The position numbers and the translations under genes were made by a program. From Taxillus chinensis (Eukaryota; Streptophyta; Magnoliopsida; Santalales; Loranthaceae): a stretch of 64,000 nt of DNA. The stretch is taken from positions 4,096,348 through 4,160,347 of the forward strand of contig CM042091.1 of assembly GCA_023512835.1 (NCBI GenBank). Direction: 5' to 3'. The number at the start of each line of letters is the position of its first letter. The first letter of the stretch is position 1. The notes beneath the pieces were generated by a model. It was not told the DNA's origin. It did no database searches and was given only the letters and a program-made list of their open reading frames with translations. Below are positions 28,148 through 40,049 of the stretch, piece after piece.

Positions 28148-28944
28148 GGTCCATTTGAGAATGCTTTTGAAAGACGGCTTTTGCTTACTTTATAAGCAGA
28201 AGCAAAAAAAAGTGTTTGATAAAATCAAAATAATTACTTATAAAAAAAGTTCATGCTTTTTTTTGCCCAAAAGCATAAGCAATCTAAGAGTTGCTTTTAG
28301 AAGCTGCTTTTCCAGGAAGCAGTTTTTTAAAAATTAAAATGACAATATTATCCTCTCTTCATTCTCATCTTACGTCAACGAGGGATGCGGGTCGGGGAGA
28401 ACGAGGGGCGTCTGGCAGGGGGGACGGGGTGGCGGCGGGGCAGCGTCGTGGATGAGATCGGGGGTGGGCGGCATCAACGGGGCGGCGTCAGGGTATGGGA
28501 GGCATCGGGGGCGATTGGGATGGGATCGGGAAATGTAGGGGGGAGGGGGCGGGCGGTGTCGGAGATAGAGGAGGGAGCAGGCAGCGTCTAGGATGGGAGA
28601 GGGGGCGGGGGTGTGTGCAGCAGGATGGGGATGGGGATGGGGTAGGGTTGGCAGAGGGAGGGTGTAGCGGGATAGGTGAGGACGGGTGCGACAGGATGAA
28701 GAGGGGAGGGATTGAGTTTTTTTAAAAAATTATAATATAATTAAAAAGGATATTTATGTCTTTTGTGTTTTCACAACACTAATATTTTTAATTTACCAAA
28801 CACCTATTACCTGCTTTTAAAATTCAAAATACTTTTAAAATTATATTTTACCAAACACTCACTTGCTTATTTTTACAGCAGCTTATTTTTCCAGCACAGC
28901 TAAAAGCAGCTTATTCTAAAAGCACAACATTACCAAACTAAGCC
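28148..28944. mobile_element. MITE-like element with G-rich core
   Basis: The left end reads GGTCCATTTGAGAATG and the reverse complement of the right end GGCTTAGTTTGGTAATG. Both sides are flanked by ATT. Inside each end are repeated forms of AGCTGCTTTT and AAGCAGCTT. The core (28375-28720) is strongly G-rich on the plus strand and codes nothing I recognise. The GGNNNNGTTTGG-like ends suggest a PIF/Harbinger or hAT-like MITE; the superfamily is uncertain. Confidence 0.55.
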
Positions 28945-31117
28945 ATTGACTTATATTAACTTTAACCTTGAGTTATATTTAAAATTTGAGATTTTGATAT
29001 AAATTATTTTAAAATTTTAAAAATAAAATGTATGTGGCAACAAATATATTATTTTAATAATATAAATTACGAAATAAATATTATAAAAATATGATTTTTA
29101 AATATGATTATAAATAATTTTTTAAAATTATGATTTCTATATAATATTTTATAAATTCCTGTCACCCACTAATTTGCAATTTTCTTACCCATTTTTTTCC
29201 GTATAAAATGCTTGTTTTTGTAAACTTGGCAATAATTGCGTGTGCAGTTTAATTATTTTTCCATGATTTTTTAATGATCAATCATCTCTGAAAAAGAAAA
29301 TTTATTTAGTAATACAATTGTTGTTAGGCAAAAAAAATACTATTTTAAAATACAAGAAACCATCACATAAAATAGGTCCAAGAGAAAAAGCAAGTACAAG
29401 AAATCATTAAAACATTTCACGTGGCCACATAAAAAAAACTAAACATGCTAAATTAATACATGTGCTCCCTAGAACTTCTGTCTAAATCAAATCTATTAAT
29501 TGTGAGTTTTGACTTCTATATTTTATTTTATTAATTCAACGTTCCATATCAAATTTTCATTAATGCTATAGTTTTTCGATTTAATTAGTTATAAATATAA
29601 AACCCCAAATTCAGTTTTCTAGATAAAATCATACCTCAATTTTAATTTTCATCAGTAGGAACAAATTTGTGGGTTCAATATCTTGGTCTTAAAAAGAAAC
29701 CATTATATATTATTAAAATTTAATATTGTGCACTTGGGTCATACTTTTCACGCGTAAGCAAGTTTTCGTATTTTAACAAATTTTCATTTATTGATAGTTA
29801 CTTAACACATAATAAGTCCTAGTGGAAAAACCATATCATAAAATAGTTATGGTTTTATGAAAGAGTTTACAATTGACCAGGCTAGTTATTACAATTGTTT
29901 TATCGAAATCCTTAGAAAATATATTTGAATCTAACATTTTATATTTATATTGATTTTATTTTTTTATGGAGATCTTTACTAATAGAGCAACTATGCCAAA
30001 ATGGATGCACATGTGTACTCTATCAAATAAAATTTTAATTGTTATTAAAAATTATACATAAAAGGTAATAAGTTTCCTAAATGTGCTTGTTATGAAAAGG
30101 GGGAGGAAGTGTAAACCATGAAAATATATGGTTGAAATAATTTGTAGACTATAGCGCCATGGAGATGTAGTTATCTCCTTTTAAAAATCCATGTGCATTA
30201 ATGTACACCAACTACGCGTGAAGAAGATTAAATTTAGAGGTAATTCAACATGATAAAAAAAACTCAAGTTATCCAATTATTGGATAGCATGGATGAAACA
30301 TACGAGAATAGATTTTTTTGTTTTAAATGTAGTGGATCCTTTGCAAAGTAATATTTAAGTATCTACCAATAACACTGAATACAAAAGCCGACCTATGGGG
30401 CAAGGTAAGCATAGGAAATGTTTGGTTTATGTTGCGAAAAATAATTTTTTATTTTAAAATTCATGAAACAGCTACCTTTTTATATTTAGTAACTGTTTAT
30501 TTTTTATTTTAAAAAATAAATTATTTTCAAATGCATAAATAAGTTTTATATGAAATATTATATCAAAGTGCGTCGCAAACACTGCTAAATAGTTTGTGTT
30601 AAGAAATGACAACTTTGGGTGGATGCTATCTATGTATATGGGAGTTGTTATTGCTTTGAAATAATATTGTATAGATGACTCACTTGTCATTGAGATCTTT
30701 CCCAGCTTCATATTGCCAAGGAACAACAATCGGTCGAATAAATGAAAACGGAAATCACTTTGTGCAGTGTTCCTGCATCCTTTACTTTAACTTGTACCAC
30801 CCATTTCTAATTTCTAAATGCTGATGACATTACTTTAAGTTGTGGGAAGAAATAATAGGTAAACAAGTGGGAGCACCATCTTATCGGAGATAATAATTAT
30901 AATATATGTATTTTTATTGCATTTTCATATATTTTCTTTTCATTTAATATGGCTTTTTGTCACTATATTTTATGCATTATTTGTGTTGTGGGATTAATTA
31001 TAATTATTTTTTGAAATTTTGTAATATTAATCATTATTTCAGTAATTTAACAAATAATAGCCGCGTGGTTGAATAAAATTTTTAAATAACTTTTAGCAGA
31101 CTCATTTTGCAAATCTC

Positions 31118-31167
<50 letters not shown>

Positions 31168-31523
31168 CTTATATAAAAGTTGTAAGCGATTGAAACATGT
31201 TAACATATATAAAAAGGGTGGGGATATTATTGAAAGAAGATTATTGGGGGCGATTAGCAAACGTCTTAAAAATACCTAAAATAACTAATATTAAAATGAT
31301 GCCGTTTTAGTATGTAATTTCTTTTTTAAAAATACAAATGACGTGATTTTGCCCATGCTGCAAGAATTTTCTACAAGGATCCGAACCTCAATGACTTTCC
31401 ACCTTCCACGGTTGGCAATGGTGATTAATTTTGGATGGATCGGAAAAAATATATATAAAAGAATAAAGAATAAATAAAATTTCGTTTGAAAAAAAAAAAA
31501 AAACACCTCGCGCTGAGCGCTTT
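28945..31523. other. Intergenic DNA, no gene seen
   Basis: AT-rich throughout, with a (TA)n tract at about 31121-31162. The last 200 bases are downstream of the receptor-like kinase stop codon and begin with an A-rich tract at 31491-31503. Confidence 0.7.
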
Positions 31524-34252
31524 TCATTCAGGCTGCTGGTAATCGCGACTGGAATATGATGCCGCTCTTCCAATTCTTCGTTCCTGAACACAACAGATTA
31601 TAATTTAGGGGACCAGATAATTAAGAAAAGGAATAAAAAAAACTGTGATTTTCGGTGTGAAGGGAGAGGTTTCATTTCATGCCACCCTATATATGATGAC
31701 ATCGTATAAATATGATCGATGGTAGAAACAAAAGATGTTTACCTCCCGAATAAGTAAATCATCAGCCGTCTCAAGCATGTGGATGACATGCCCCATTTTG
31801 GGCCTCTTTTGAGCATCAGGGTCAACACACCGAAGAGCAACCAAAAGAGAGCGTTTAAGAGCTTTTGAAGGAGGCAGTTCAGGCAACCTAGGGTCGACCA
31901 CTTCATCGGACCTTCTACGTGCAACCATGGTTTTCAACCAATCCACCAAGTTCACCTGACATTGTTGTGTCATCATTAATTTACTGTTGTTACCAAAAAC
32001 CAGGCACGTACATGCAGCATGAGTGGGGCAAAAAAACACATCGATTTATATGTGGGCCACCAAAAAAGAAAGTAACTAACCTCTCCAGGCGGTCGACTAT
32101 AATCAACTGGGGTTCTGCCAGAAATTGTCTCCATCATGAGTATGCCAAAGCTATATACATCACTCTTCTCATTCAACATACCAGTGCAAGCATATTCAGG
32201 GGCAACATAACTGGGAAAAGTAGCAAATATCAGGAAAGGTATTACATACCATGCCGCCTCATAACACACTAGCTAGCTATAGGGTTCATTGCAGCAATAA
32301 AAACAAAAAGTTTTCACAAGAAATAAATGAACATACCCGAATGTTCCCATAACACGAGTAGTCACATAACTCGTGTCAGAGACCAAAAGCTTCGCTAGCC
32401 CGAAATCAGAAACCTTGGGATGCCATTGGCGATCAAGTAATATGTTGCTTGCTTTTACATCTCGATGAATAACTTTCGGTTCAAGGCCCTCGTGAAGATA
32501 AGACATTCTGCAGCAACAAGTTAATTAATTACTTGTATAAAACAACGCTGGAGCAACAATTGCATACATATCTATGATAAAACGCCCAGAAAACTAAATT
32601 CATATCATCATGCGGTACCCTTTAGCAGTTCCCGTTAGAATGTTCATCCGAGCTTCCCATGTTAGAGGGCTGACTTCCCCTACATCTCCATGAAGCCACT
32701 GATCCAGATTGCCATTATCCACAAATTCATACACGAGCATCCTAAATGAGAATCCAAATTCTTTTAGAATATATATATTTATACATATATTAAACTCGCA
32801 AAATCGTTTTATTAGCATGGTAAGATTAAAAAAAAAGTCATACCTGTGAGCTCCCTCAACACAGAATCCTATCATCCTAACGAGATTTTTGTGCCTCACA
32901 CGCCCAATTGCTTCCACTTCAACCCTGAATTCTTTCTCAGCTTGACCCCTGATAAGTCATTAATTTTAAGCGTAAGAGAGAAAGAAAAAAACCCATAATT
33001 AGTCCACAGAATATGAACAGTGCAGGATGGGGATTATTAGAAAGACCATTTTATTTAATTGAATAATTATTTTATATATATATATAACAAAAGCGCCCAT
33101 GCGAACAGAACCTGCTTTACAGTTCAATATCACCAAACCCACTTCTTCCAACCAATTACTCAAGTTGTTAATGAGGTCTTGACGGCAAGCACAATAGAAA
33201 ATAAAATCTCGTGATCAAATCTCATTGGTTTAGACTTTAGAGCAAACATTACAGTGCTAATGAACTCACTGTGCATCAAATTAAGATAAACAATGCCAGT
33301 GAACAGTTTTGTTTTTTTAAATAACTCTTTAAATCCACTTCCTTAATTCATATTTTAATACCCAATATTTATATATCTAGGCAGAGACTTCTTCGTTCCC
33401 ACAACTTCTTCTCAGATACCAAAAATCACAAATCACAACTTCACCCAAAGAATTTCCAAAAACAAAAAATGGAAAAAAAAAAAGAAGAAGAAGAAGAAGA
33501 AGGAAAGAATAGAGCACAATTCTCAAAGCACTGAAATTATATAGAACATGTTCGTATCATAGCACCAAGCAAGCAAAAACAGACAAGCAAAGGGAACCAC
33601 GTACAGAGACTAAATCAAATGAGTACCTGTTATTCAACAAGTTCTTGATAGCCACACGAGTACCATCCCTCAAAACGCCCTTATACACAATACCGTACCC
33701 TCCTTCCCCAACCGCGTTCTCCATTGCTAACCCATTCGTGGCCTCTTCCACCTCTCTCAAGGTGTACCACCGACCCCACCCCAGGTGGGACACCTCCGGC
33801 CCGACCCCGCCACCGCCAATACTGCCGCCGCCGCAGAGCGATGCCAAATTGTCGGCACTAGAAGCCCTAGTGCTCTTCCCACTCGCCTGCGACGGCGAGA
33901 GCACCACCCGATGCTCGACCTTCCCCATATCGATCTGGATCTCTTGCTGTGGGAGGACCGGGAGATGATCATCCGGCGCATCGGCCACGCGCACTACCTC
34001 CTGAATCTCCTTCGACACCTCCGGCGTGATATCTCCGGCGAGGCTGGAGGATTCGGGAGTGTAAACATGCTGCGGCTGCCGGCGGCTACCTCGTCGGAAG
34101 CATCTGGAGATGAGGCAGAGAGACAGTAGGATGAGGAGCAGGACGACACAGGTTCCGACCACGATCCCGATGACGACCCATAGGCGGAGGCCGAATATGG
34201 AGGTTCGCTTCGAGAGCAAGGAGTCGATGGAGGTTTCGTCGAATATGTACAT
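31524..34252 (-). CDS. Receptor-like Ser/Thr kinase, At1g01540/At4g01330 type
   Basis: Seven exons on the minus strand: 33627-34252, 32844-32948, 32619-32741, 32337-32507, 32081-32210, 31743-31955 and 31524-31583. They join in frame to 475 residues. A very short outer segment is followed by one membrane span (about residues 22-48), a linker, and an intracellular kinase domain (about 165-445). Visible kinase motifs are [44 protein letters not shown] and [12 protein letters not shown]. It is an RD kinase with all catalytic residues. The juxtamembrane signature [11 protein letters not shown] and the stretch [15 protein letters not shown] are typical of this subfamily, which lacks a large ectodomain. 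The start at 34252 fits homologues; the open frame continues upstream to a Met at 34414 with non-conserved residues. The last exon is only 20 codons including the stop. Confidence 0.93.
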
Positions 34253-35108
34253 TGCTGAGACGCAGTAAATCGGAACAAGACAAGACACGACAATGTTGTT
34301 CTCAGAATAGCGGCATTGCCTTTGGCCGGAAAATGTCTCTACGGCGGCGGTAGCAGCGGCCTCGAAAGAGTTACAGTTTGTGTTTGCCGATCGAGAGGGA
34401 TGACTGCACTCCACGTTCGCACTCCCAAGGGTACGGCCCGGTTCATATTATAATATATTTATTGGGTGTATTGTATTTATATATAAACATTCACTTAACT
34501 TATTTATTTTGTTGATTGAGAAAATTATTGTACAAATTTACCATAACTGTTATTAAATACGGCGGACTGTAACAGTAACAGCTAGCATTTGCGAGGACCC
34601 TTAAAATTTTAGATCAAATTACAATTATTTCCTTTCCGGACTATAGTCCTATACCCCTATTATGGGTGTCCATGGGTCCATCGGAGAAGAGAATTATTCC
34701 CTGCCGCTTTGATTTAGTTTGGCCTAATAAATTAATCGGGTACCATGATAGAGATTCAATAGAATAATGTCATGTGTACCCATAATACTTACATAAAAAA
34801 AACTTATATGTAACATTTTTCTATAATGTTTTAAAAAAACTGACATTTAAAAAAATGTGATTAAAATACCTGCTATAAGGGTTGTAAAATGAAAAAAAAA
34901 AAAACATGCATACTAAAGTCTTGAGTCCATGATTCAGTAACAAGTGTGAAATGGGTTAGACAAATTCACTATGTATCTAATTAACTTTACGAGATTCCAA
35001 TTAAGTTTCATTTGTTCGATGAAAATTTTTATTATTTTACTATAACAAAAATTATTTTTTTATTATTTGCTTGTCCCGTGTGACAATATACAAATATAAG
35101 GTCTCTTT

Positions 35109-35510
35109 GAGTATTCACACCAACTTCTCTAAATTTGAGTTTTTTTTTAAAATTTAAAAAAAATTATTTAAAACTACTCTAGTCCTTCAAACTTTAAATT
35201 TTGGAGTTTAATAATAGAGTTACTACATTAAATCTTCAAATTTAGATATTCACTATTCATCTGCAAATCATATCTTATTTTTAAAAATATATCCATTGTA
35301 CATTAATTATGATTGCTATTTATGAATTCAAAGCATAATAGGAAATAATGAAGAGAAAAAAATTAATAAATAATTACTTAAGAAATATCTTTTTATTATA
35401 TATTAATAGAAATGGAGGAGCTAATGTGTGAGATTTTTTAAAAATTTCTAAATATCTACTATATATCCTGCAAAATAAAAATAAAGAAAAAGAACCTGAC
35501 GTGGATGCTC
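35109..35510. mobile_element. GAGC-ended MITE, 402 bp
   Basis: The left end reads GAGTATTCACACCAACT and the reverse complement of the right end GAGCATCCACGTCAGGT. The right flank is TTA; the left flank is TTT, so the duplication has decayed or is imperfect. The body is AT-rich and non-coding. It matches the size and ends of the other GAGC-type MITEs. Confidence 0.5.
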
Positions 35511-35637
35511 TTAGTGATCTACAATTTAAAGTGATTTGAGGGAAATTACATGATACCTATGAAATGTATTTAAAAACCTTTCTTTAAAAAACAAAAAAGA
35601 ATACAAACTAATTTTGAACAAACGGAAAAACTTCTTT

Positions 35638-35680
<43 letters not shown>

Positions 35681-38195
35681 GGCGTATCCTAAAAGTCTAT
35701 ATTTTGAAGGTTTGTGTTCACAACAATTAATGAATAATCACAAACAAAAAATGACTAATATATATTAAGAACACATAAAGTTCGCTTATACAAGTAATTT
35801 AAATTACACGCTAATAGAAAATAATCATAACACAATGATAACTTGATAACAAGTAATGTTCGATGATTATATTTAGTATTAAATAAAAAAATAAACAAAA
35901 GTATAACACTTCAAAATGGAACACTTTGCTTTTGCTTTGGGTTTGCTTATAAAGCTTCTTTTTCCTTTTTCATTTTTTTCATTTTTCTCTCTCCATTTCC
36001 TTTCAATCCCTAAGAACAAACTCCTTTTATTGCAACTATTTTCTCTCTCTCTAATTAACGCTCCTCTTTGCTTTTTTGCGGTTAGTGTAAAAAAAATTTT
36101 CCCACAATTTCTTTTCCCAAAAGAACTCATTTTTGCTCTCTCTTCTCAATACCTAAACCCCCCCCCCCCCCCCCTTCCTTTTTATAGGCATGTAAGAGGA
36201 GGGTAAGCATTGATAGCGTGCAGAGAATGGCCATAATGCTTGGAGCTTGTTGCCCCGAGGTGCTGTGGCATGGCAAGCCACAAAAAAAATATATAGAGAG
36301 AGTACTTTACAAAAATATGAATAAGCCTTACGATCGCGGTGTACAAAAACTTAAATGATATGCTAATACAAATAAAAAAAGAAGAAGAATATGCATGTCA
36401 CAAACACATAATATCGATGGTGGCTGACACCATCAAAGAAAGCAATTAGGGGATTACCTTCCGTAGTGCATATATTGTCAGTTGCAGCTGTAGTCAACAA
36501 AATTTATTTATTTACTTTAAGCTTTTATGGTTTTCATTTTGTCTTATAAGCCATACTCACAATGGTGAGAGTATTTAAACTCTTTCAAGAGTTTTTAAGA
36601 GAAAAGAGGCTTGGAAAGAGACCACACAACAAATTTTGGAATCAAGATGAGTTTCAAGATTGAAGAATCAATGTTTTGCGGCCTTGATTATACCATTTTT
36701 CTTTGTTTTACCATTATGATCACTTCTTGTAATAACTCTTCCAACCATAGAAGGGTAAGTTTTGTGTGATTCGTGTAAACCGCTTAATTGATTGTTTTGA
36801 ATCCATGTATTCACCTTTGATATAATATTTATAAGTTATGAATTGAGTTTCTTGCTCTATTTTATTTGAAATATTGATATTGAACTCACGAGATAAGTTG
36901 AGTGTTAATTAATCGAAAATAACTTGTTTTTATATAATTTGAAAAGTGAAGGATTTGTTTCTTAGGGTTCAAGATTTGATTTATAATAAATTCTAAGGTT
37001 AGATTGAATTCATAAAAATTTTAAAATCATAAAGTTTAATAGTGATAAAGATCAATAGTGAGAAGTTAAACTAATTATATCGTTGTTAGTTAATTTATTA
37101 AACTTATATTTTTTATGTTTGATAGTTTTAATTCTACATTATGAACCCCCATCTTAATTTAGTATTTTTATTTAATTTTCGTTCAAAAAAAGTTAGGTTG
37201 AAATACATAAGTCATCTAGTTTAGAAATAGACTATTTTAATGGAGATTTTAATGAGTTTATGTGTTTTTTAAAATGTTAGTTAAGGCAAGACACGGGTTT
37301 AGTTCGTTATTTCTCCTTATTCTCGGTTATTATAATGTTTAGTCAGCGGTGAAATAAATATATAGCGCCTTGAATAAAACATAAACTTGCATTGATTTGA
37401 CATGGGTTATTGCAAGTCCCGTAAATTCACTATGGTTATTAATTATTATGCTCAATTAATTAATCGGTGTTTAAAAAAACTAATCACCAAAGTCAGCCAA
37501 CTTTAATTGTATCCGGATCCGGTCATTGCTGTCACTTTTTGAAACTCACAAACCAACGAACAACAGCTAAATGTACTAAGTTGGTTAAAAATATATAATA
37601 AAAATAAGTTTAATAAATCCCATGTGTCCAAAAACCTAGTTGAACAAAAACTTGGAATTTTTTTATTTTTTATTTTTGGAAATCTGTAGTCTCTTAAACT
37701 CGACTTTGCAAACAAAAGTTTAACTTTAACTACTTTAAAAATCAATTTTAAATTTAGTACATAAATTTAGGAAAAACTTAGGTATTATATAAATAATTTG
37801 TGCAAAAATATCCTTATTAAATTTGTACGAAAAATAAATCAATATAAATTAAACTACAGTAAAAAAAATTATGCACAATGTAAATATATCGCGTTTGTTA
37901 TCTTTGTTAAATGCGCTACGTATAAATGTCAAATTATAATTGTTACAAATTATTATTATTATTGATGATGTGGTGATCTGGAAACATTTAAAAAACAAAT
38001 TGTCCCGGGGAAGGAATCCAAAATGAGATTTTGGGTGGAAACGAATTTGCTAAGGAATTCTTTTTTCCATCCAATAAATTTTATAAAAGGAAAAAAAGGT
38101 TACAATCATATTTCTTTTCAGGATATTATTATTATCAACCAAACGAACTCTCACTAATAACAAGCGCACACATTATTATAAAATTGAACTTTTAA

Positions 38196-38560
38196 ATGCA
38201 ACTCCAAGAGCCTCTTTAAAATTTTCTTCACATATACAGAATTTTTCACATGTAAAGAGCTGTTTTTTAACATACATTCCAAGAACTTCTCTATTTTTTA
38301 ATCTCTATTTTTATTAAAATAATAATTTATTAACAATAATATTAATTGCACAGGAGGGAGGAGAGAGAGAAGAGAGGAGAGAGGGAAAATAAATAAAAAA
38401 TAATAAAAAATTATGTGAAGAATAAATAGTGACTCTTTATTTGTGAAGAGTCACTGTAGCGATTTATAGATGTAGAGAACTTGATGAAGAGGCTGTTAGA
38501 GTTCATTTTTGACATTACGCTCTCTATTTGTAGATAATAGATAGCCTCTTAAAGTTGCTC
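38196..38560. mobile_element. GAGC-type MITE, 365 bp
   Basis: Flanked by TAA at 38193-38195 and 38561-38563. The left end reads ATGCAACTCCAAGAGCCTC and the reverse complement of the right end GAGCAACTTTAAGAGGCTA. Inside, GAAGAGTCACTGTAGCGATTT corresponds to GAAGAGCAACTGTAACAAATT in the element at 45789-46673, which ties the two to one family. Confidence 0.6.
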
Positions 38561-38853
38561 TAAAAACATTTTTACTTTAGAATCTCACGATTATCGCTTA
38601 TCACAAGCTTAACCATCCAAATGAAGTTGATGCTACGGATGCAATAAATCTAAGTAATTATTTTAAAATCAATAATAAAATATAATTAGCACAAAAAATC
38701 AAACCAGACCCAATTAGCATTATTTCACATTTGTAAATTTAAACCTTGACCCGGACAAAGAAAAAGGACTGGCTCTCATCGAAAAAGAAAAGTTGAACTT
38801 ATGCCTAATAACCAACTTCATCGAAGAAGTGCACGCATTATTATAAAATCAAC

Positions 38854-38857
<4 letters not shown>

Positions 38858-38911
<54 letters not shown>
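38858..38911. repeat. (CT)n microsatellite
   Basis: About 27 uninterrupted dinucleotide units read directly from the sequence, in gene-free DNA. Confidence 0.95.
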
Positions 38912-38912
<1 letters not shown>

Positions 38913-39746
38913 AATGAGTTTATCCTTGGGACAATAACTGCAATTGGCAATTCCAAAACAAAAAGAAAAGTGTAATTCACCATTTTTAATTTTGGAGTCA
39001 GAAATAAGATTATAAGAATAGTAAAAAGAGGTGGAAGGCCTTTAATGAATCATTCCTTTCAATGGACGTTGTTTACATCGAATGTGTGACCTTAGCAAGA
39101 AGGGCATCGTGTAGTCCCATGAGACTACATTAATAAAATAAAAACAAACTTAAAGATCTGCCTACTTGGTAACCTGGGTTGATTCCATTTGGGAACATGG
39201 ACAATCTCAAAAGGTTAAATTATTACCAGTAATGTATTTTTTTCAGCCTGGTCAACTTCATTAATTCTACATACAAAAGAATAATAGCCAGGCTGCCCAA
39301 AGCACACAGCTAACATAATTTTTCCCCACTCAGGACCTTAACAGGCTGAAAAGCCAGGGAGCAGGGTGCCCGGAAGATATGATAAAAATGCCAATGATAC
39401 GTAACATTGCTGGTATCAGTACTGTCTTGGTTTTTATTAACTAAAGACCGTGGAACCATTACCACTAGCTCGCATTGATTCATCATTCGATGCCTACAAA
39501 ACTTAATGCAACATTATCAACTCATTCCTTTTATTTTTCCATTTATAATGAAGAGAAATGCTACATATCAACCTTTTTTTACAAACCTCTTACAAATACC
39601 TGATATGACATTATTATATTGAATATGATCAATTTATTGAATCAATAGAATAACCAATTAAAGCGTAGGAAAGCCTACACAAACGAACTTATAAATAGAT
39701 TCCCATTTTAACCGTATGTAGACTACACAAACTTTGGATATACTAA

Positions 39747-39922
39747 AAATTAGCAGACCCAAAAGAAATATATAAGTTAAAACTAATACTACAGCTGTCG
39801 TGTCCATTTTCCAGTATAGATTAGTTTTAAAGGAGTATATACTATATTTGTCTTCTTCCTACTTTTATTAGTCAGCCTTTCTTTTCATACTCAACAATGC
39901 CAACAAGGGGATGGGAATAGTA
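39747..39922 (-). pseudogene. Decayed tandem copy of the last STE24 exon
   Basis: This stretch aligns along its length with 39923-40121, which holds the 3' end of STE24. On the minus strand it still reads YSHPLVGIVEYEKKG, the counterpart of [21 protein letters not shown] in the intact exon. It has lost residues and carries one extra A near the stop. It also shares the downstream untranslated sequence. It lies directly downstream of the functional gene. Confidence 0.75.
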
Positions 39923-40049
39923 CAAAAAGTCGAGACCCACACGAAATATAATTTAAGATGAAGCTAATTATTATACAGCTGTTTAAGTATCCATTGCTCG
40001 GTGTGGATCTTTTCTAAAAGAAACAGTGTTTGTCTTCTTCCTGCTACTA

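Larger units (their letters stand above)
34415..40049. other. Intergenic DNA with MITEs and microsatellites
   Basis: No gene is visible. Separate entries cover MITEs at 35109-35510 and 38196-38560, a (CT)n tract and a tandem duplication next to STE24. A (TA)n/(CA)n compound lies at about 35638-35680. A C17 run lies at 36158-36174. The stretch 36540-37340 has the look of LTR-type repeat sequence but shows no termini. Confidence 0.6.

Noticed and set aside
28385..28725. Gly-rich frames in the MITE core
   Set aside because: They come from G-rich low-complexity DNA and have no family resemblance.
34253..34414. Upstream extension of the receptor-like kinase
   Set aside because: The 54 added residues are not conserved and lack a signal peptide; the start at 34252 gives the family-typical N-terminus.
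36540..37340. Stretch resembling an LTR retrotransposon tail
   Set aside because: The text feels repeat-like but no ends, duplication or primer site could be found.
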